From the NCBI GenBank assembly GCA_903831085.1, contig CAIKWE010000060.1:62001-126000 (forward strand): 64,000 nt of DNA, in the 5' to 3' direction. Positions within the stretch are counted from its first letter, which is position 1; each line of letters opens with the position of its first letter. The DNA comes from an uncultured Verrucomicrobiota bacterium (GTDB lineage: Bacteria > Verrucomicrobiota > Kiritimatiellia > Kiritimatiellales > Tichowtungiaceae). The notes beneath the pieces are model-generated. The model was not told where the DNA came from. It searched no databases and saw nothing but the letters and a program-made list of their open reading frames with translations. Below are positions 35,001 to 42,408 of the stretch, piece by piece. The translations under genes were made by a program, and so were the position numbers.

Positions 35001-35101
35001 AGGCGTATCGTGAGGCGGCTCAGAAGCTTTATCTCGATGCGGAAGTCTCCGCGGCGCTGGTGCTGATCGGCGAGTCAGTCCGGCTCGTTCCAGTGGTTTG
35101 A
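32042..35101 (+). CDS. UvrD/AddA-like helicase-nuclease (exodeoxyribonuclease V beta type)
   Basis: 1019 residues. Walker A is FNASAGTGKTWQ (residues 4-15). MTFTDNAAAELRGQV (motif Ia), WIIVDEVQDTSRVQ (II), GDRKQSIYAWRSAD (III), LKTSFRSKDRI (IV), MTVHSAKGLTKRVCFVPD (V) and FYVAMTRARDLVVLSG (VI) are all present. The C-terminal RecB-type nuclease has VILDGTIDLL and ILDYKF, giving D-(x)n-D-x-K. It should unwind and process DNA ends for recombination repair. No addB is adjacent. The gene holds three palindromes (32414, 32477, 34918), a hairpin insertion (32140-32181) and heptamer repeats (34612-34642), all in frame. Confidence 0.9.
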   Translation: MNMIFNASAGTGKTWQVTELYSALVLGKDHEHLPAGRKPLRPGSGQAVDPRRILLMTFTDNAAAELRGQVSKKMLAAEKNGDDEIGDLARRVLRSLPAANISTIHAFCAGLLREHALELGLSPTFQTLEDEARDALLDEVLKAEIFQSLEEDSDFREFCAGVSVLGDHEYSLINTVRSLLEKAASRGLDLSNAEAMLPPAERTVCKESFKRIHDELASFDLPKTAADALDTLNALLVADFPDLALIKALPKFGQAKKVKHLSDELAELKERFLTEYFYEQNINQLRAFARCLSACARGFTEAKRSRDAVDFGDQLLLARDLLRNGNFTGLFDWIIVDEVQDTSRVQCDVIEALWGRDAHLVICGDRKQSIYAWRSADPQVMPDLESAMEQRGGIKRIDLKTSFRSKDRIITAVNALFSGIYERYDALKPQGVLADEKPCVEFLMQDGDESTTEDEMSAVASRIRLLVDGGAEWRPKFGYNEQTKRFAADEPFKYGDILILLKRSTHQSVLEKALRDAGIPYTSGGKGSALFEQQEVRDLLLFLQVLCEPTNDLALVGFLRSPFANMPDDEIVKLGWDGEKFDHEILRKQFFKGSSEAAERLLRYRSQTGEKLPSQLVREMVRETAFDSQLAGQPGGEQRLANFKKALDWIRTAERGGQVLLPDVVRLFEKYIQTPPRSGAAEAMLPDLEQNAVMLMTVHSAKGLTKRVCFVPDISFGGNTEPGFAMFSPEGRLEMKISGLAGDEVKSPGWDAAREADKAVCELEMTNVFYVAMTRARDLVVLSGAGTKDPKGWLKQAEVFLSNASPEVLCRKVFSDLPQVDEGLSPEAVGLRGKFEYESLQIPKGFERRTVTSLVENLKPQTSNLKPTNDRRSFGSLGHAVLEELAKNGWVGDISKLVELFGDEFGKVETKPLIRQLEAAREALRKETAGATALFTEHPFVLKRGEVILDGTIDLLAGFSKHWKILDYKFTNESPETARETYAPQLEAYREAAQKLYLDAEVSAALVLIGESVRLVPVV
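32140..32181. repeat. In-frame hairpin insertion in the helicase gene
   Basis: GCCTGCC (32140-32146) pairs with GGCAGGC (32175-32181); inside, GCCC (32155) pairs with GGGC (32167) around CTTCGACC. It encodes AGRKPLRPGSGQA, inserted between motif I and MTFTDNAAAEL. The wording CCTTCGACC-GGGCTCAGGGC recalls a short element (TTCGACAGGCTCA) also seen at the rluD start. Confidence 0.55.
32477..32491. repeat. Dispersed palindrome TTCCAA-TCC-TTGGAA
   Basis: Perfect copy in the helicase gene, read as FQSLE; a one-mismatch copy (32414, FQTLE) lies exactly 63 bases upstream, in the same frame. Confidence 0.85.
34612..34642. repeat. Heptamer tandem repeat CCTCAAA in the helicase gene
   Basis: CCTCAAA three times, then CCTCAAG and CCT. 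Its last ten bases CCTCAAGCCT are inverted at 34528-34537 (AGGCTTGAGG). Encodes NLKPQTSNLKP between helicase and nuclease domains. Confidence 0.75.
34918..34932. repeat. Dispersed palindrome TTCCAA-GCA-TTGGAA
   Basis: Perfect copy, 19 bp with flanks (34916-34934). Encodes FSKHWK between the two catalytic parts of the RecB-type nuclease. Confidence 0.85.
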
Positions 35102-35104
35102 AAA

Positions 35105-36100
35105 TCACTTCACTCTGGCGCGGCTGACGTCAGCGACGTAGGCGGCGATACCGTTGGCGATGCCGAGGGCAATCCGGTCGCGCCCAGCGGGATCAATCGC
35201 AATGGCTTCGTCTTTCAGATTGCTCATAAAAGCCATTTCAACAAGAGCGGCGGGGCAGGGTGCGTCGCGCAGCACCTCGAAGCGGGCGCGTTTGACACCG
35301 CGGTCTTCCTGACCAGTGGCTCTGAGGATGTTCTGCTGGAGGCGGTAACCTAGCGCCATGTTGGCAGTGTCATAACGGTTTCCAGCGTTGGTGTCGGTGG
35401 GAAGTCTGCCTCCGCCGTAGGAGTTGCTGCTGTAGCGTCCCGGCAGAGCGAGAACAAACGTTTCGGCACCGCGGACACTCCGGTTTGCGGCAGAGTTGGC
35501 GTGGATGCTGACGAAGAGGTCGGCTCTGAGCGCGGCGGCCTTTCGGTCCCGGGCGTCGAGATCTACAGTCCGGTCATTTTCGCGGGTGAGTTCCACGTTG
35601 ATTCCGCGCGCTTCAAGTTTTGCTTTGACCCGCTTGGCGACGTCGAGCACAACCAGTTTTTCATGAACGTTGCGCGGGCTGCTGGTTCCTTTATCGTCGC
35701 CGCCGTGGCCGGGGTCGAGGACGACGGTGCGCGTCCCAACACCTTTGAGGAATTCCGCCGGGCGCGCCACCGGCTCGATGGTCTTATTGAAGTCCGTTGC
35801 ATCAATCGCCCACTGCCAGCCGAGTTTTTGAACCGGCTCGCTGAGCGCGATCAGGGTTCCGTTGATCCAGACGCTGCGGGATTCGGTTTCAAATTCGATT
35901 CTATTGAATCTGTTCTGCATGCAGACACGGTTTCTGGCGGGCTGGGAGATGGTCATGGCGTAATAAGCGGCCAGATTGGGCAGGGTGACGTAGCTTTTTC
36001 CGCGCGAGGTGACGGTGCGGATGGCTGCGGAGGCAGTTGCGACCGTAAAAAAGGTCATCAGACCCGCAACGAACAGCAGAACGGTTTTGTTCAGACGCAT
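35105..36100 (-). CDS. N-acetylmuramoyl-L-alanine amidase, secreted (Amidase_3)
   Basis: 331 residues from ATG 36100 (AGGTTATTTC upstream). Signal peptide over residues 1-26, ending ATASA. The N-terminal ~100 residues resemble an AMIN/SH3-like wall-targeting domain. Catalytic part: VVLDPGHGGDD, NVHEKLVVLD, DLFVSIHANS and ALVEMAFMSN supply the zinc ligands and catalytic Glu. It cleaves the amide between MurNAc and the stem peptide in the periplasm. Confidence 0.92.
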   Translation of the reverse strand: MRLNKTVLLFVAGLMTFFTVATASAAIRTVTSRGKSYVTLPNLAAYYAMTISQPARNRVCMQNRFNRIEFETESRSVWINGTLIALSEPVQKLGWQWAIDATDFNKTIEPVARPAEFLKGVGTRTVVLDPGHGGDDKGTSSPRNVHEKLVVLDVAKRVKAKLEARGINVELTRENDRTVDLDARDRKAAALRADLFVSIHANSAANRSVRGAETFVLALPGRYSSNSYGGGRLPTDTNAGNRYDTANMALGYRLQQNILRATGQEDRGVKRARFEVLRDAPCPAALVEMAFMSNLKDEAIAIDPAGRDRIALGIANGIAAYVADVSRARVK

Positions 36101-36166
36101 GAAATAACCTTTGAAGCAGGAGGGTTCATTTGTATAGTTCGGGAAACAGTTACCACGGACTAATCC

Positions 36167-37171
36167 ATGAAGCGAGGCATATATCACTTTGAACATAACC
36201 GGACCTTTCGTCTGAGTCTTTATCTTCTTCTTTTCCTCTCGGTGATCGGCGGCGGCACCGCCGGGTATCGCTGGATCGAGGGCTGGCCGCTGAACGAATG
36301 TCTTTATATGACCGTGATTACGATCTCGACGGTCGGATTCGGCGAGGTGCATCCGCTTTCGTACAATGGCCGGCTATTCACGATTCTGCTGATTTTTTTC
36401 GGAGTGACGGCCGCGGCGCTGTCTCTGACATCTCTTTTTGAATATTTCATATTGCGCGGGCTGAACAATCTTCTCGGGAGAAACAAAATGGATAAGCAAA
36501 TTGAAAAACTCAACCGGCACATCATCATTTGCGGCTACGGCCGCACCGGCGATTATATCGCCCGCGATTTGCAGAAAATGCACAAGCCCTTTGTGGTGAT
36601 CGAAGACGACCCGGAGCGGATCAAGCTGATGGAGGCGGAAGGTGTGCTCCATATCGTGGGGGATCCGTCGGATGATGATCAGCTGGAAGCCGCGGGTGTC
36701 GCCAGGGCTGAGGCGCTGGTGGCCTCGTTGCCGAAGGATTCGGACAATCTTTTTCTGACAATCAACGCCCGCAGTCTGAACCGCGATCTGCACATTATTG
36801 CGCGGGTTCAGGATGCCGACAACAGCCGCAAGCTGATCAAGGCTGGCGCGGACCATGTGGTTTCGCCGTTCTCGACCGGCGCGGCTCGGATTGTTCAGCT
36901 GCTGACCCGTCCGTCAGCCGTGGATACGATTGAACTGGTGACACAGCACGAAAACCTTGAGCTGGAAGTGTGCGAGATTCTGGTGGATGAAAAAAGCGAC
37001 TTAGTCCACAAAACACTGGCGGAATCGCGAGTCCGGCAGACGCTTGGCTGCATGGTTTTTGCCATTAAGCACCTGAACGGCGAAACGGTGTTTGATCCCG
37101 ATCCGCAGTTGCGGATTGAACCGGGCGACGTTCTCCTGGCGATTAAAAAGCCGCGTCCGGCGGAGGCATGA
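36167..37171 (+). CDS. Two-helix potassium channel with RCK (TrkA-N/TrkA-C) domains
   Basis: 334 residues. Two membrane helices flank a pore loop with the selectivity filter ITISTVGFGEVHPL (~45-58). HIIICGYGRTGDYIARDL starts the RCK-N domain; the C-terminal ~85 residues are a TrkA_C domain. It is a ligand-gated K+ channel of the MthK/Kch plan. GE in place of GD after the filter is a common variant. It overlaps the next gene by 4 bases. Confidence 0.92.
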   Translation: MKRGIYHFEHNRTFRLSLYLLLFLSVIGGGTAGYRWIEGWPLNECLYMTVITISTVGFGEVHPLSYNGRLFTILLIFFGVTAAALSLTSLFEYFILRGLNNLLGRNKMDKQIEKLNRHIIICGYGRTGDYIARDLQKMHKPFVVIEDDPERIKLMEAEGVLHIVGDPSDDDQLEAAGVARAEALVASLPKDSDNLFLTINARSLNRDLHIIARVQDADNSRKLIKAGADHVVSPFSTGAARIVQLLTRPSAVDTIELVTQHENLELEVCEILVDEKSDLVHKTLAESRVRQTLGCMVFAIKHLNGETVFDPDPQLRIEPGDVLLAIKKPRPAEA

Positions 37172-38049
37172 TGAAAGTCCTGTGGCTGGTCTGTCTTGCT
37201 TTGCCGCTCACTTGTCGGCCGCAGACGGACACCTTTTCGGTGATGACCTACAACCTGCATCAGTACGCCCTGACGGATCGGGATGGCTGCGGCGAGACGG
37301 ATGATCCGAAGCCGGAAAACGAACGCCGTGCAGCGGTACGGCTGATTGCCAAAGAGCATCCCGATGTGTTGACGGTGCAGGAAATGGGCGACGCGACGGT
37401 GTTCGCGCAGTTTCAGGACGATTTGCGCGCGGCCGGTCTGGACTATCCGTACGTCGAACGGTTGGCGCGCGGCCGGGTGGAAATTAATCTGGCGGTGCTG
37501 AGTCGCTTCCCGATTGTTGCGGTGCAGAACCACACCAACGAATGGTACAGCATCGGCGAGGCCAAGGTGCCGGTGGCGCGCGGGTTTCTGGACGTCGATA
37601 TCCGGGTCAATCCGAAATACCGTTTCCGCCTGCTGGCGGCGCACCTGAAATCGAAGGTTTATAATCCGCTGGGTCAGACGGAAATGCGCCGCAACGAAGC
37701 GCGGCTGCTCAACAAAGTCATCCGTGGAATTCTGGATGAAAGCCCCGGCGTCAATCTGCTGGTGGCGGGGGATCTTAATGATGATTACAACTCCGCTCCG
37801 CTGCGAGAAGTGAGCGGAAAGCGCGGCGGTAAGATGACCGATCTGCGTCCGGTTGATTCAGTTGGAGACGCGTGGACCTATTTTTACTTTTCCGCCGACG
37901 GGTACAGCCGGTTTGACTATTTCTTTGTCAGCGACGGAATGCTTGCGGAAGTGGTGCGCGGACAGACCCGGGTGGCGCGCGACCCGTTAACGTATGAAGC
38001 GTCCGACCACCGCCCGGTCATCGCGGTATTCCTCGCCGCCGATCAATGA
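37168..38049 (+). CDS. Secreted endonuclease/exonuclease/phosphatase family protein
   Basis: 293 residues with a short signal peptide. FSVMTYNLHQY, VLTVQEMGD (metal Glu), LLAAHLKSK, LVAGDLNDDYNS and YEASDHRPVIAVF are the EEP-fold motifs in order, with the closing SDHRP catalytic His. It hydrolyses phosphodiesters of nucleic acid, lipid or inositol type; the substrate cannot be told. It ends overlapping the convergent lipoprotein gene. Confidence 0.87.
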   Translation: MMKVLWLVCLALPLTCRPQTDTFSVMTYNLHQYALTDRDGCGETDDPKPENERRAAVRLIAKEHPDVLTVQEMGDATVFAQFQDDLRAAGLDYPYVERLARGRVEINLAVLSRFPIVAVQNHTNEWYSIGEAKVPVARGFLDVDIRVNPKYRFRLLAAHLKSKVYNPLGQTEMRRNEARLLNKVIRGILDESPGVNLLVAGDLNDDYNSAPLREVSGKRGGKMTDLRPVDSVGDAWTYFYFSADGYSRFDYFFVSDGMLAEVVRGQTRVARDPLTYEASDHRPVIAVFLAADQ

Positions 38050-38369
38050 GGAGGCTTCTGGTCGCCGCTTAGGAGTATATAGTGCCGCTGTGAGGCGGAA
38101 CTGACCTTGTCACTGATCGTGATCTGTTTCCCGCTTCCCCGCAGACCGTTCGCCTGCGGCAGCGGTTTCCAGTCGGCGTGCGTGCCGGCCGGAGCGTCTG
38201 AGTAATAAATGGTGTAAAGCTGGTTATTTTCCGCTTTCCAGGTGATGGCCATTTCTCCACTGGCGTAGGTGGTCGCCATCATCGGCGAAACGGGAAACTC
38301 AATCGGCGCGGGTGCGGTGGCGCACCCGGTCAGTACAAGAGCCGTCAGCAGAACCAGTGTTTTGCGCAT
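38043..38369 (-). CDS. Small lipoprotein of unknown function
   Basis: 108 residues. MRKTLVLLTALVLTGCATAP is a clear lipoprotein signal with lipobox LTGC. The rest (ITWKAENNQLYTIYYSDAP, SGKQITISDKV) looks like a small beta-sandwich. Its start shares one base with the stop of the upstream gene (TGATG), so the two are co-translated. Confidence 0.7.
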   Translation of the reverse strand: MRKTLVLLTALVLTGCATAPAPIEFPVSPMMATTYASGEMAITWKAENNQLYTIYYSDAPAGTHADWKPLPQANGLRGSGKQITISDKVSSASQRHYILLSGDQKPPH

Positions 38370-39385
38370 CAGAATACTTTCCACCAGGATTTTTTAGGTT
38401 CTTGCGGGACGACAATTTCGGCGGCGGGAACCTCGTTTGTTGAAAACGGGTCAACCTCGACTGCGGCGGCTGGTTTTGCCGCCGAGGCGGCTTCAACCAC
38501 CGGCTCCATTTCAATCAGCGGAGCCGGAACGATGACCGGTTCCGGTTTGAGTGAAGGAAGCGACTCGACCGACTGCGTCGCCTCGGCCGGTTTAGCAACC
38601 ATTGCTTCTGGCTCTGTCACCTTAACAGGTACAGGCTTAATCACCGGAGCGGGCTTGGTGGCCGGAGCTTCAGGTGCTTTGGCAGTGATATCGACAGCGG
38701 TCGCGCCAGCATTGGTTTTTTCTGGAGCGGCGGGTGCGGCAACGGGTGTTTCTGCTTCCATTGCGACGGGCACAATAACCGGCGGCGGAAGCGGTTTGAG
38801 GTAGTGCCATTTATCCAAATCAATCGAGAAGTCGCGTTGGGCGCGCTTTTCGATCAGCACATCGCCGCGCAGATTCCACCAGTGCACATTTTCCAGTGTC
38901 GGGTTAATCTGCTCGAGCGAAAAGCCGTAGCGCATTGCAAACTGGTTCCAATGACTGAAGGGGAAGTCAAAGGAAAGTCCGAGCAGATGGAGCAACGTGC
39001 GCGGGTCGGTGGAGGCAATACGGGTGGCGCTTTCGCACCAGGTGCTGTTCGGAATCACCGCAGCGGGGGCGCGCAGGCGTTCATTTTCCACCACAATGGC
39101 GCGTTTAGGCCGGTTGGCAAAGAAGGTGCCGCTGGCATAGTCTTCGACCGGCACGGCAACCCAGCTGTCGCCGTTCCATGCGTGGATCTTCAGCTCACCC
39201 TGCGTCAGCTGGTAGCTCACGATCATGACGGGATAACGCCGGGCAATGTCCTGCGCGATTTGAAGAGGAAGCACCTCTCGCGGCATGACCAGCATGGTGA
39301 TGTCGTCACTTTCCCAGAAAGCCTGCGCAGGCAATGAGAGGACGGACAGAGCAACAACAGTTAGCAGAACCAGTTTTTTTAACAT
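38369..39385 (-). CDS. Secreted protein of unknown function, Pro/Ala-rich tail
   Basis: 338 residues from ATG 39385. Signal peptide ending LPAQA. Residues ~23-190 form a globular part (DDITMLVMPREVLPLQIAQDIARRYP, HWNQFAMRYGFSLEQINPTL); residues ~200-338 are Pro/Ala/Val-rich and low complexity, suited to span the periplasm. I do not recognise the family. It is coupled to the lipoprotein, so they may act together in the envelope. Confidence 0.6.
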   Translation of the reverse strand: MLKKLVLLTVVALSVLSLPAQAFWESDDITMLVMPREVLPLQIAQDIARRYPVMIVSYQLTQGELKIHAWNGDSWVAVPVEDYASGTFFANRPKRAIVVENERLRAPAAVIPNSTWCESATRIASTDPRTLLHLLGLSFDFPFSHWNQFAMRYGFSLEQINPTLENVHWWNLRGDVLIEKRAQRDFSIDLDKWHYLKPLPPPVIVPVAMEAETPVAAPAAPEKTNAGATAVDITAKAPEAPATKPAPVIKPVPVKVTEPEAMVAKPAEATQSVESLPSLKPEPVIVPAPLIEMEPVVEAASAAKPAAAVEVDPFSTNEVPAAEIVVPQEPKKSWWKVF

Positions 39386-39492
39386 AATCGAACCCCTTTC
39401 CCTAAAATTCAGCACCAGGCTGATGCGCCTTCTTCATTCTCTTTGTAATCCGGATTGCAACTCCCTTTGTTTGCAGGGATTCTAGCCCAACC

Positions 39493-40626
39493 ATGCAGGC
39501 AGTCAAACCACAACCCATGAAAACAGCCGGACTTCAAAGGGCAATCCGAATGCGCCTTTTGCCGTGGTTTAGGGAAAATCGCCGTGATTTACCATGGCGG
39601 CGCAACCGCACGCCGTACCGCGTCTGGGTCGCCGAGATCATGCTCCAGCAGACCCGTGTTGATTCGGTCATCCCTTACTACCGCCGCTGGATAAAAACCT
39701 TTCCGTCGTGGAAAGCGCTGGCCCGCGCTCCGCAAAGTGATGTGCTGAAATGCTGGGAAGGTCTCGGCTATTATTCCCGCGCCCGCAACCTGCACGCCGC
39801 CGCCAAAAGCATCTGCGATGCATTTCATGGCCGCGCGCCGGATACGGCGGCGGAGCTGCGGAGCATGCCGGGAGTCGGGCCGTACACGGCGGCGGCGATC
39901 GCCAGTCTGGCCTTTAATGAAGACGCGGCGGTAGTTGACGGTAACGTGATTCGCGTCCTGAGCCGTCTGTTCGCTTTCGGCGGCGACACGAAGTCGGCGG
40001 CAGGCAAAAAAAAGATGCAGGCGTGGGCCGACGAACTGCTGGTGAAAGGGCTTGCCGGAGAATTTAATGAAGCCATGATGGAACTTGGCGCGCTGGTCTG
40101 TTTGCCGAAAAACCCGAAATGCGGGGAGTGTCCGTTGCAAAACGTCTGTGCCGCCTTGGCAAAAGGTTCGCCTGCAAAGTTTCCCGTCATGGAGAAAAAG
40201 GCGAAAGTGCCGCATATTACTGTCGGCGCGGCGGTGACGATGAACCGCAAGGGCGAAGTGCTCATCGCCCAGCGCAAACAGGACGACATGCTCGGCGGGC
40301 TCTGGGAATTTCCCGGCGGCAAGCAGGAGCCGGGCGAGACCATCGAGGAGTGCATCGTCCGGGAACTTGACGAGGAGCTTGGAATTAAAACCATTGTCGG
40401 CGAACATGTTATGACAGTTAATCATGCCTACAGCCACTTCACCATGACCATGCATGTACACCGTGCCCAGATCGTTTTGGGGCGTCCACGACCGATTCAT
40501 TGCGCCGACTATGCATGGGTAAAAGTTCCGAACCTTGGAAAATACGCCTATTCCAAAGCCGACCTACAGGTGGTTGCCCAGTTGCAGAGTCGGTCGGCTG
40601 GGTTAAAAAAACGGAAAAAAGGTTGA
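39493..40626 (+). CDS. mutY: A/G-specific adenine glycosylase
   Basis: 377 residues; ATG 39517 is an alternative start. RRDLPWRRNRTPYRVWVAEIMLQQT is the N-terminal signature. The HhH-GPD region has MPGVGPYTAAAIASLAF and the catalytic Asp in AAVVDGNVIRVLSR. The iron-sulphur ligands are C-x6-C-x2-C-x5-C (CLPKNPKCGECPLQNVC). The C-terminal NUDIX-like domain (GGLWEFPGGKQEPGET) recognises 8-oxoG. It removes A opposite 8-oxoG. A one-mismatch palindrome is at 40526. Confidence 0.95.
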   Translation: MQAVKPQPMKTAGLQRAIRMRLLPWFRENRRDLPWRRNRTPYRVWVAEIMLQQTRVDSVIPYYRRWIKTFPSWKALARAPQSDVLKCWEGLGYYSRARNLHAAAKSICDAFHGRAPDTAAELRSMPGVGPYTAAAIASLAFNEDAAVVDGNVIRVLSRLFAFGGDTKSAAGKKKMQAWADELLVKGLAGEFNEAMMELGALVCLPKNPKCGECPLQNVCAALAKGSPAKFPVMEKKAKVPHITVGAAVTMNRKGEVLIAQRKQDDMLGGLWEFPGGKQEPGETIEECIVRELDEELGIKTIVGEHVMTVNHAYSHFTMTMHVHRAQIVLGRPRPIHCADYAWVKVPNLGKYAYSKADLQVVAQLQSRSAGLKKRKKG

Positions 40627-40666
40627 TGAGGGTGGGTAAATGATATAGACAGGTTCCTCTTTTTCC

Positions 40667-40682
40667 GCGAACAGGAGTTCGC
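40667..40682 (+). promoter_or_regulatory. Small hairpin in the rpsP leader
   Basis: GCGAAC-AGGA-GTTCGC, a 6-bp perfect stem 25 bases before the rpsP start. The loop contains AGGA. It could be a structural element of the mRNA leader; function unknown. Confidence 0.35.
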
Positions 40683-40707
40683 AACCCGGACTGGAGATTA
40701 CAGAAAT

Positions 40708-41010
40708 ATGGCAACAAAAATACGTTTACGTCGAATGGGCACCATCAGCAAGCCGTTTTACCGCATTGTGGTGGCCGATTCCCGCTTCGCGACCACCGGT
40801 CGCTTCCTCGAAAACCTCGGTTGGTACGATCCTAAGCAAAAGGGCGACAATTTCAGCGTTAATGTTGAACGCGTCAAACACTGGATCGGCATCGGCGCTC
40901 AGATTTCGCCCACCGCCGCCAGCCTTTTGAAAAAGGCCGAAGCGGGTCAAGGCGCTCCGGCGGGGACAAAAGCCGTCGCAGACAAAGCTCCTGAACAGCA
41001 GGAGGCTTAA
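40708..41010 (+). CDS. rpsP: Small ribosomal subunit protein bS16
   Basis: 100 residues. KIRLRRMGTISKPFYRIVVADSR at the N-terminus is the bS16 signature, followed by LENLGWYDP. The C-terminal ~20 residues are an Ala/Gln-rich extension. First gene of the conserved rpsP-trmD-rplS operon; GGAG lies 9 bases before the start. Confidence 0.97.
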   Translation: MATKIRLRRMGTISKPFYRIVVADSRFATTGRFLENLGWYDPKQKGDNFSVNVERVKHWIGIGAQISPTAASLLKKAEAGQGAPAGTKAVADKAPEQQEA

Positions 41011-41012
41011 AC

Positions 41013-41243
41013 ATGAAGAAACTTGTGAAGCAGATGGTCGACGCACTGGTTGACCAGCCCCGCCACGTTAAGATCACTGAAATCAAAGGCGAAAAAAGCG
41101 TTGTTTATGAACTGCGCTGCCATGAAAAAGATGTCGGTAAAGTGATCGGCCGCAGCGGCAAGACCGTTGGCGCCATGCGAACGCTTCTCGGTGCTATCGC
41201 CGCCCGCGACGGCCGCCGCGCGATGCTCGAAGTTGTGGAATAA
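41013..41243 (+). CDS. khpA: KH-domain RNA-binding protein KhpA
   Basis: 76 residues. Single KH domain with GxxG loop VIGRSGKTVGAMRTLL. Members bind RNA with KhpB/Jag. It starts 2 bases after the rpsP stop. rimM, which usually follows here, is missing. Confidence 0.93.
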   Translation: MKKLVKQMVDALVDQPRHVKITEIKGEKSVVYELRCHEKDVGKVIGRSGKTVGAMRTLLGAIAARDGRRAMLEVVE

Positions 41244-41262
41244 AAAAACACCCTGTGATACA

Positions 41263-41287
41263 AAAGCGGCCGAAAGGCCGCTTTTTT
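41263..41287 (+). terminator. Intrinsic terminator between khpA and trmD
   Basis: AAAGCGGCC (41263-41271), GAAA tetraloop, GGCCGCTTT (41276-41284), T-run to 41287. It ends only 5 bases before the trmD start codon, so it also covers the place where a ribosome binding site would be. Confidence 0.85.
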
Positions 41288-41292
41288 GTTTT

Positions 41293-41991
41293 ATGCAGAT
41301 TGATGTAATAACCCTTTTCCCTGAAATGCTCGACGGCTTCCTCGGCCAGAGCATGATGAAGCGCGCCGCCAAAGCGGGCCATGTCGTTTTTAACGGACTG
41401 AACCTGCGGGACTTTACCGAGGACAAGCACCGCACCACCGACGAGCGCCCGTTTGGCGGCGGTCCCGGCATGGTGATGAAACCCGAGCCGATCTTTAAAG
41501 CGGTCGAGTCGGTTCGGACAGAAAAATCCCGCGTGATCCTGATGTGTCCTCAGGGTAAACCCTTTACCCAGCAGCGTGCGCAGGAACTTTCCAGAGAAGA
41601 ACACCTGATTTTTGTCTGCGGTCACTATGAAGGAGTCGATGAGCGGATCCGCGAGGCGCTCATCGACGAGGAGATATCCATTGGCGACTACGTTTTGACC
41701 AACGGCGTGCTGCCCGCCGCCGTAGTGATCGACGCCGTGGTGCGCCAGATTCCGGGCGTTCTCGGCGGGGAAGGGGCCGCCGAGCAGGAATCGTTCAGCG
41801 AACCGTTGCTGGAATACCCGCAGTACACCCGTCCGCCGGAATTTCGCGGCATGAAAGTGCCGGAGGAGCTGCTGACCGGAAACCACGCCGCGATTGCGGA
41901 ATGGCGGCGAAAACAGTCTGAAAAACGGACGGCCGCGCGCCGTCCGGATCTGCTGGACAGCCGCCGGGCAGAAAGTGGAGATGACGCTTGA
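41293..41991 (+). CDS. trmD: tRNA (guanine37-N1)-methyltransferase
   Basis: 232 residues. IDVITLFPEMLDGFL at the N-terminus, HRTTDERPFGGGPGMVMKPEPIF, FVCGHYEGVDERI and SIGDYVLTNG form the SPOUT knot and SAM site. It methylates G37 of tRNAs and prevents frameshifting. The start at 41293 begins the conserved sequence exactly; no Shine-Dalgarno is visible because a terminator hairpin fills the leader. Confidence 0.96.
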   Translation: MQIDVITLFPEMLDGFLGQSMMKRAAKAGHVVFNGLNLRDFTEDKHRTTDERPFGGGPGMVMKPEPIFKAVESVRTEKSRVILMCPQGKPFTQQRAQELSREEHLIFVCGHYEGVDERIREALIDEEISIGDYVLTNGVLPAAVVIDAVVRQIPGVLGGEGAAEQESFSEPLLEYPQYTRPPEFRGMKVPEELLTGNHAAIAEWRRKQSEKRTAARRPDLLDSRRAESGDDA

Positions 41992-42054
41992 CCGAAAGGC
42001 TCAGTTGGGTATGATTCGACGCTCACTTTTGGAATCTGGAAGAAAGAGACAATT

Positions 42055-42402
42055 ATGAATCCTGTAGTCGCAAACATAGGCAAAGAACAGTGCACCAAGG
42101 AAATCCCCGTATTCAATATCGGTGACACCGTCGACGTGCACGTCAAAATCAAAGAAGGCGCCAAAGAGCGCATTCAGGTATACACCGGCTCGGTGATCGG
42201 TCGTGACGGATTCGGTGTCGCCGAAACCTTTACCGTACGCCGCGTCGCTTTCGGCGAAGGCATCGAACGCGTATTTCCGCTGCAGAGCCCCAACATTGCG
42301 AAAATTGAAGTGGTGCGCAGTGGTAAAATCCGCCGTGCGAAACTTTACTATCTCCGTGATATTTCTGGCAAAAAGGCGCGCATCAAAGAACGCCGCGTGT
42401 AA
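42055..42402 (+). CDS. rplS: Large ribosomal subunit protein bL19
   Basis: 115 residues. [47 protein letters not shown] and [13 protein letters not shown] are bL19 hallmarks. Ends 6 bases before rnhB. GAAAGAGA precedes the start. Confidence 0.97.
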   Translation: MNPVVANIGKEQCTKEIPVFNIGDTVDVHVKIKEGAKERIQVYTGSVIGRDGFGVAETFTVRRVAFGEGIERVFPLQSPNIAKIEVVRSGKIRRAKLYYLRDISGKKARIKERRV

Positions 42403-42408
42403 ATCGAA

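Noticed and set aside
39700-39714. TTTCCGTCGTGGAAA in mutY
   Set aside because: Spacing is two bases shorter than in the motif, and it encodes the conserved FPSWK of MutY.
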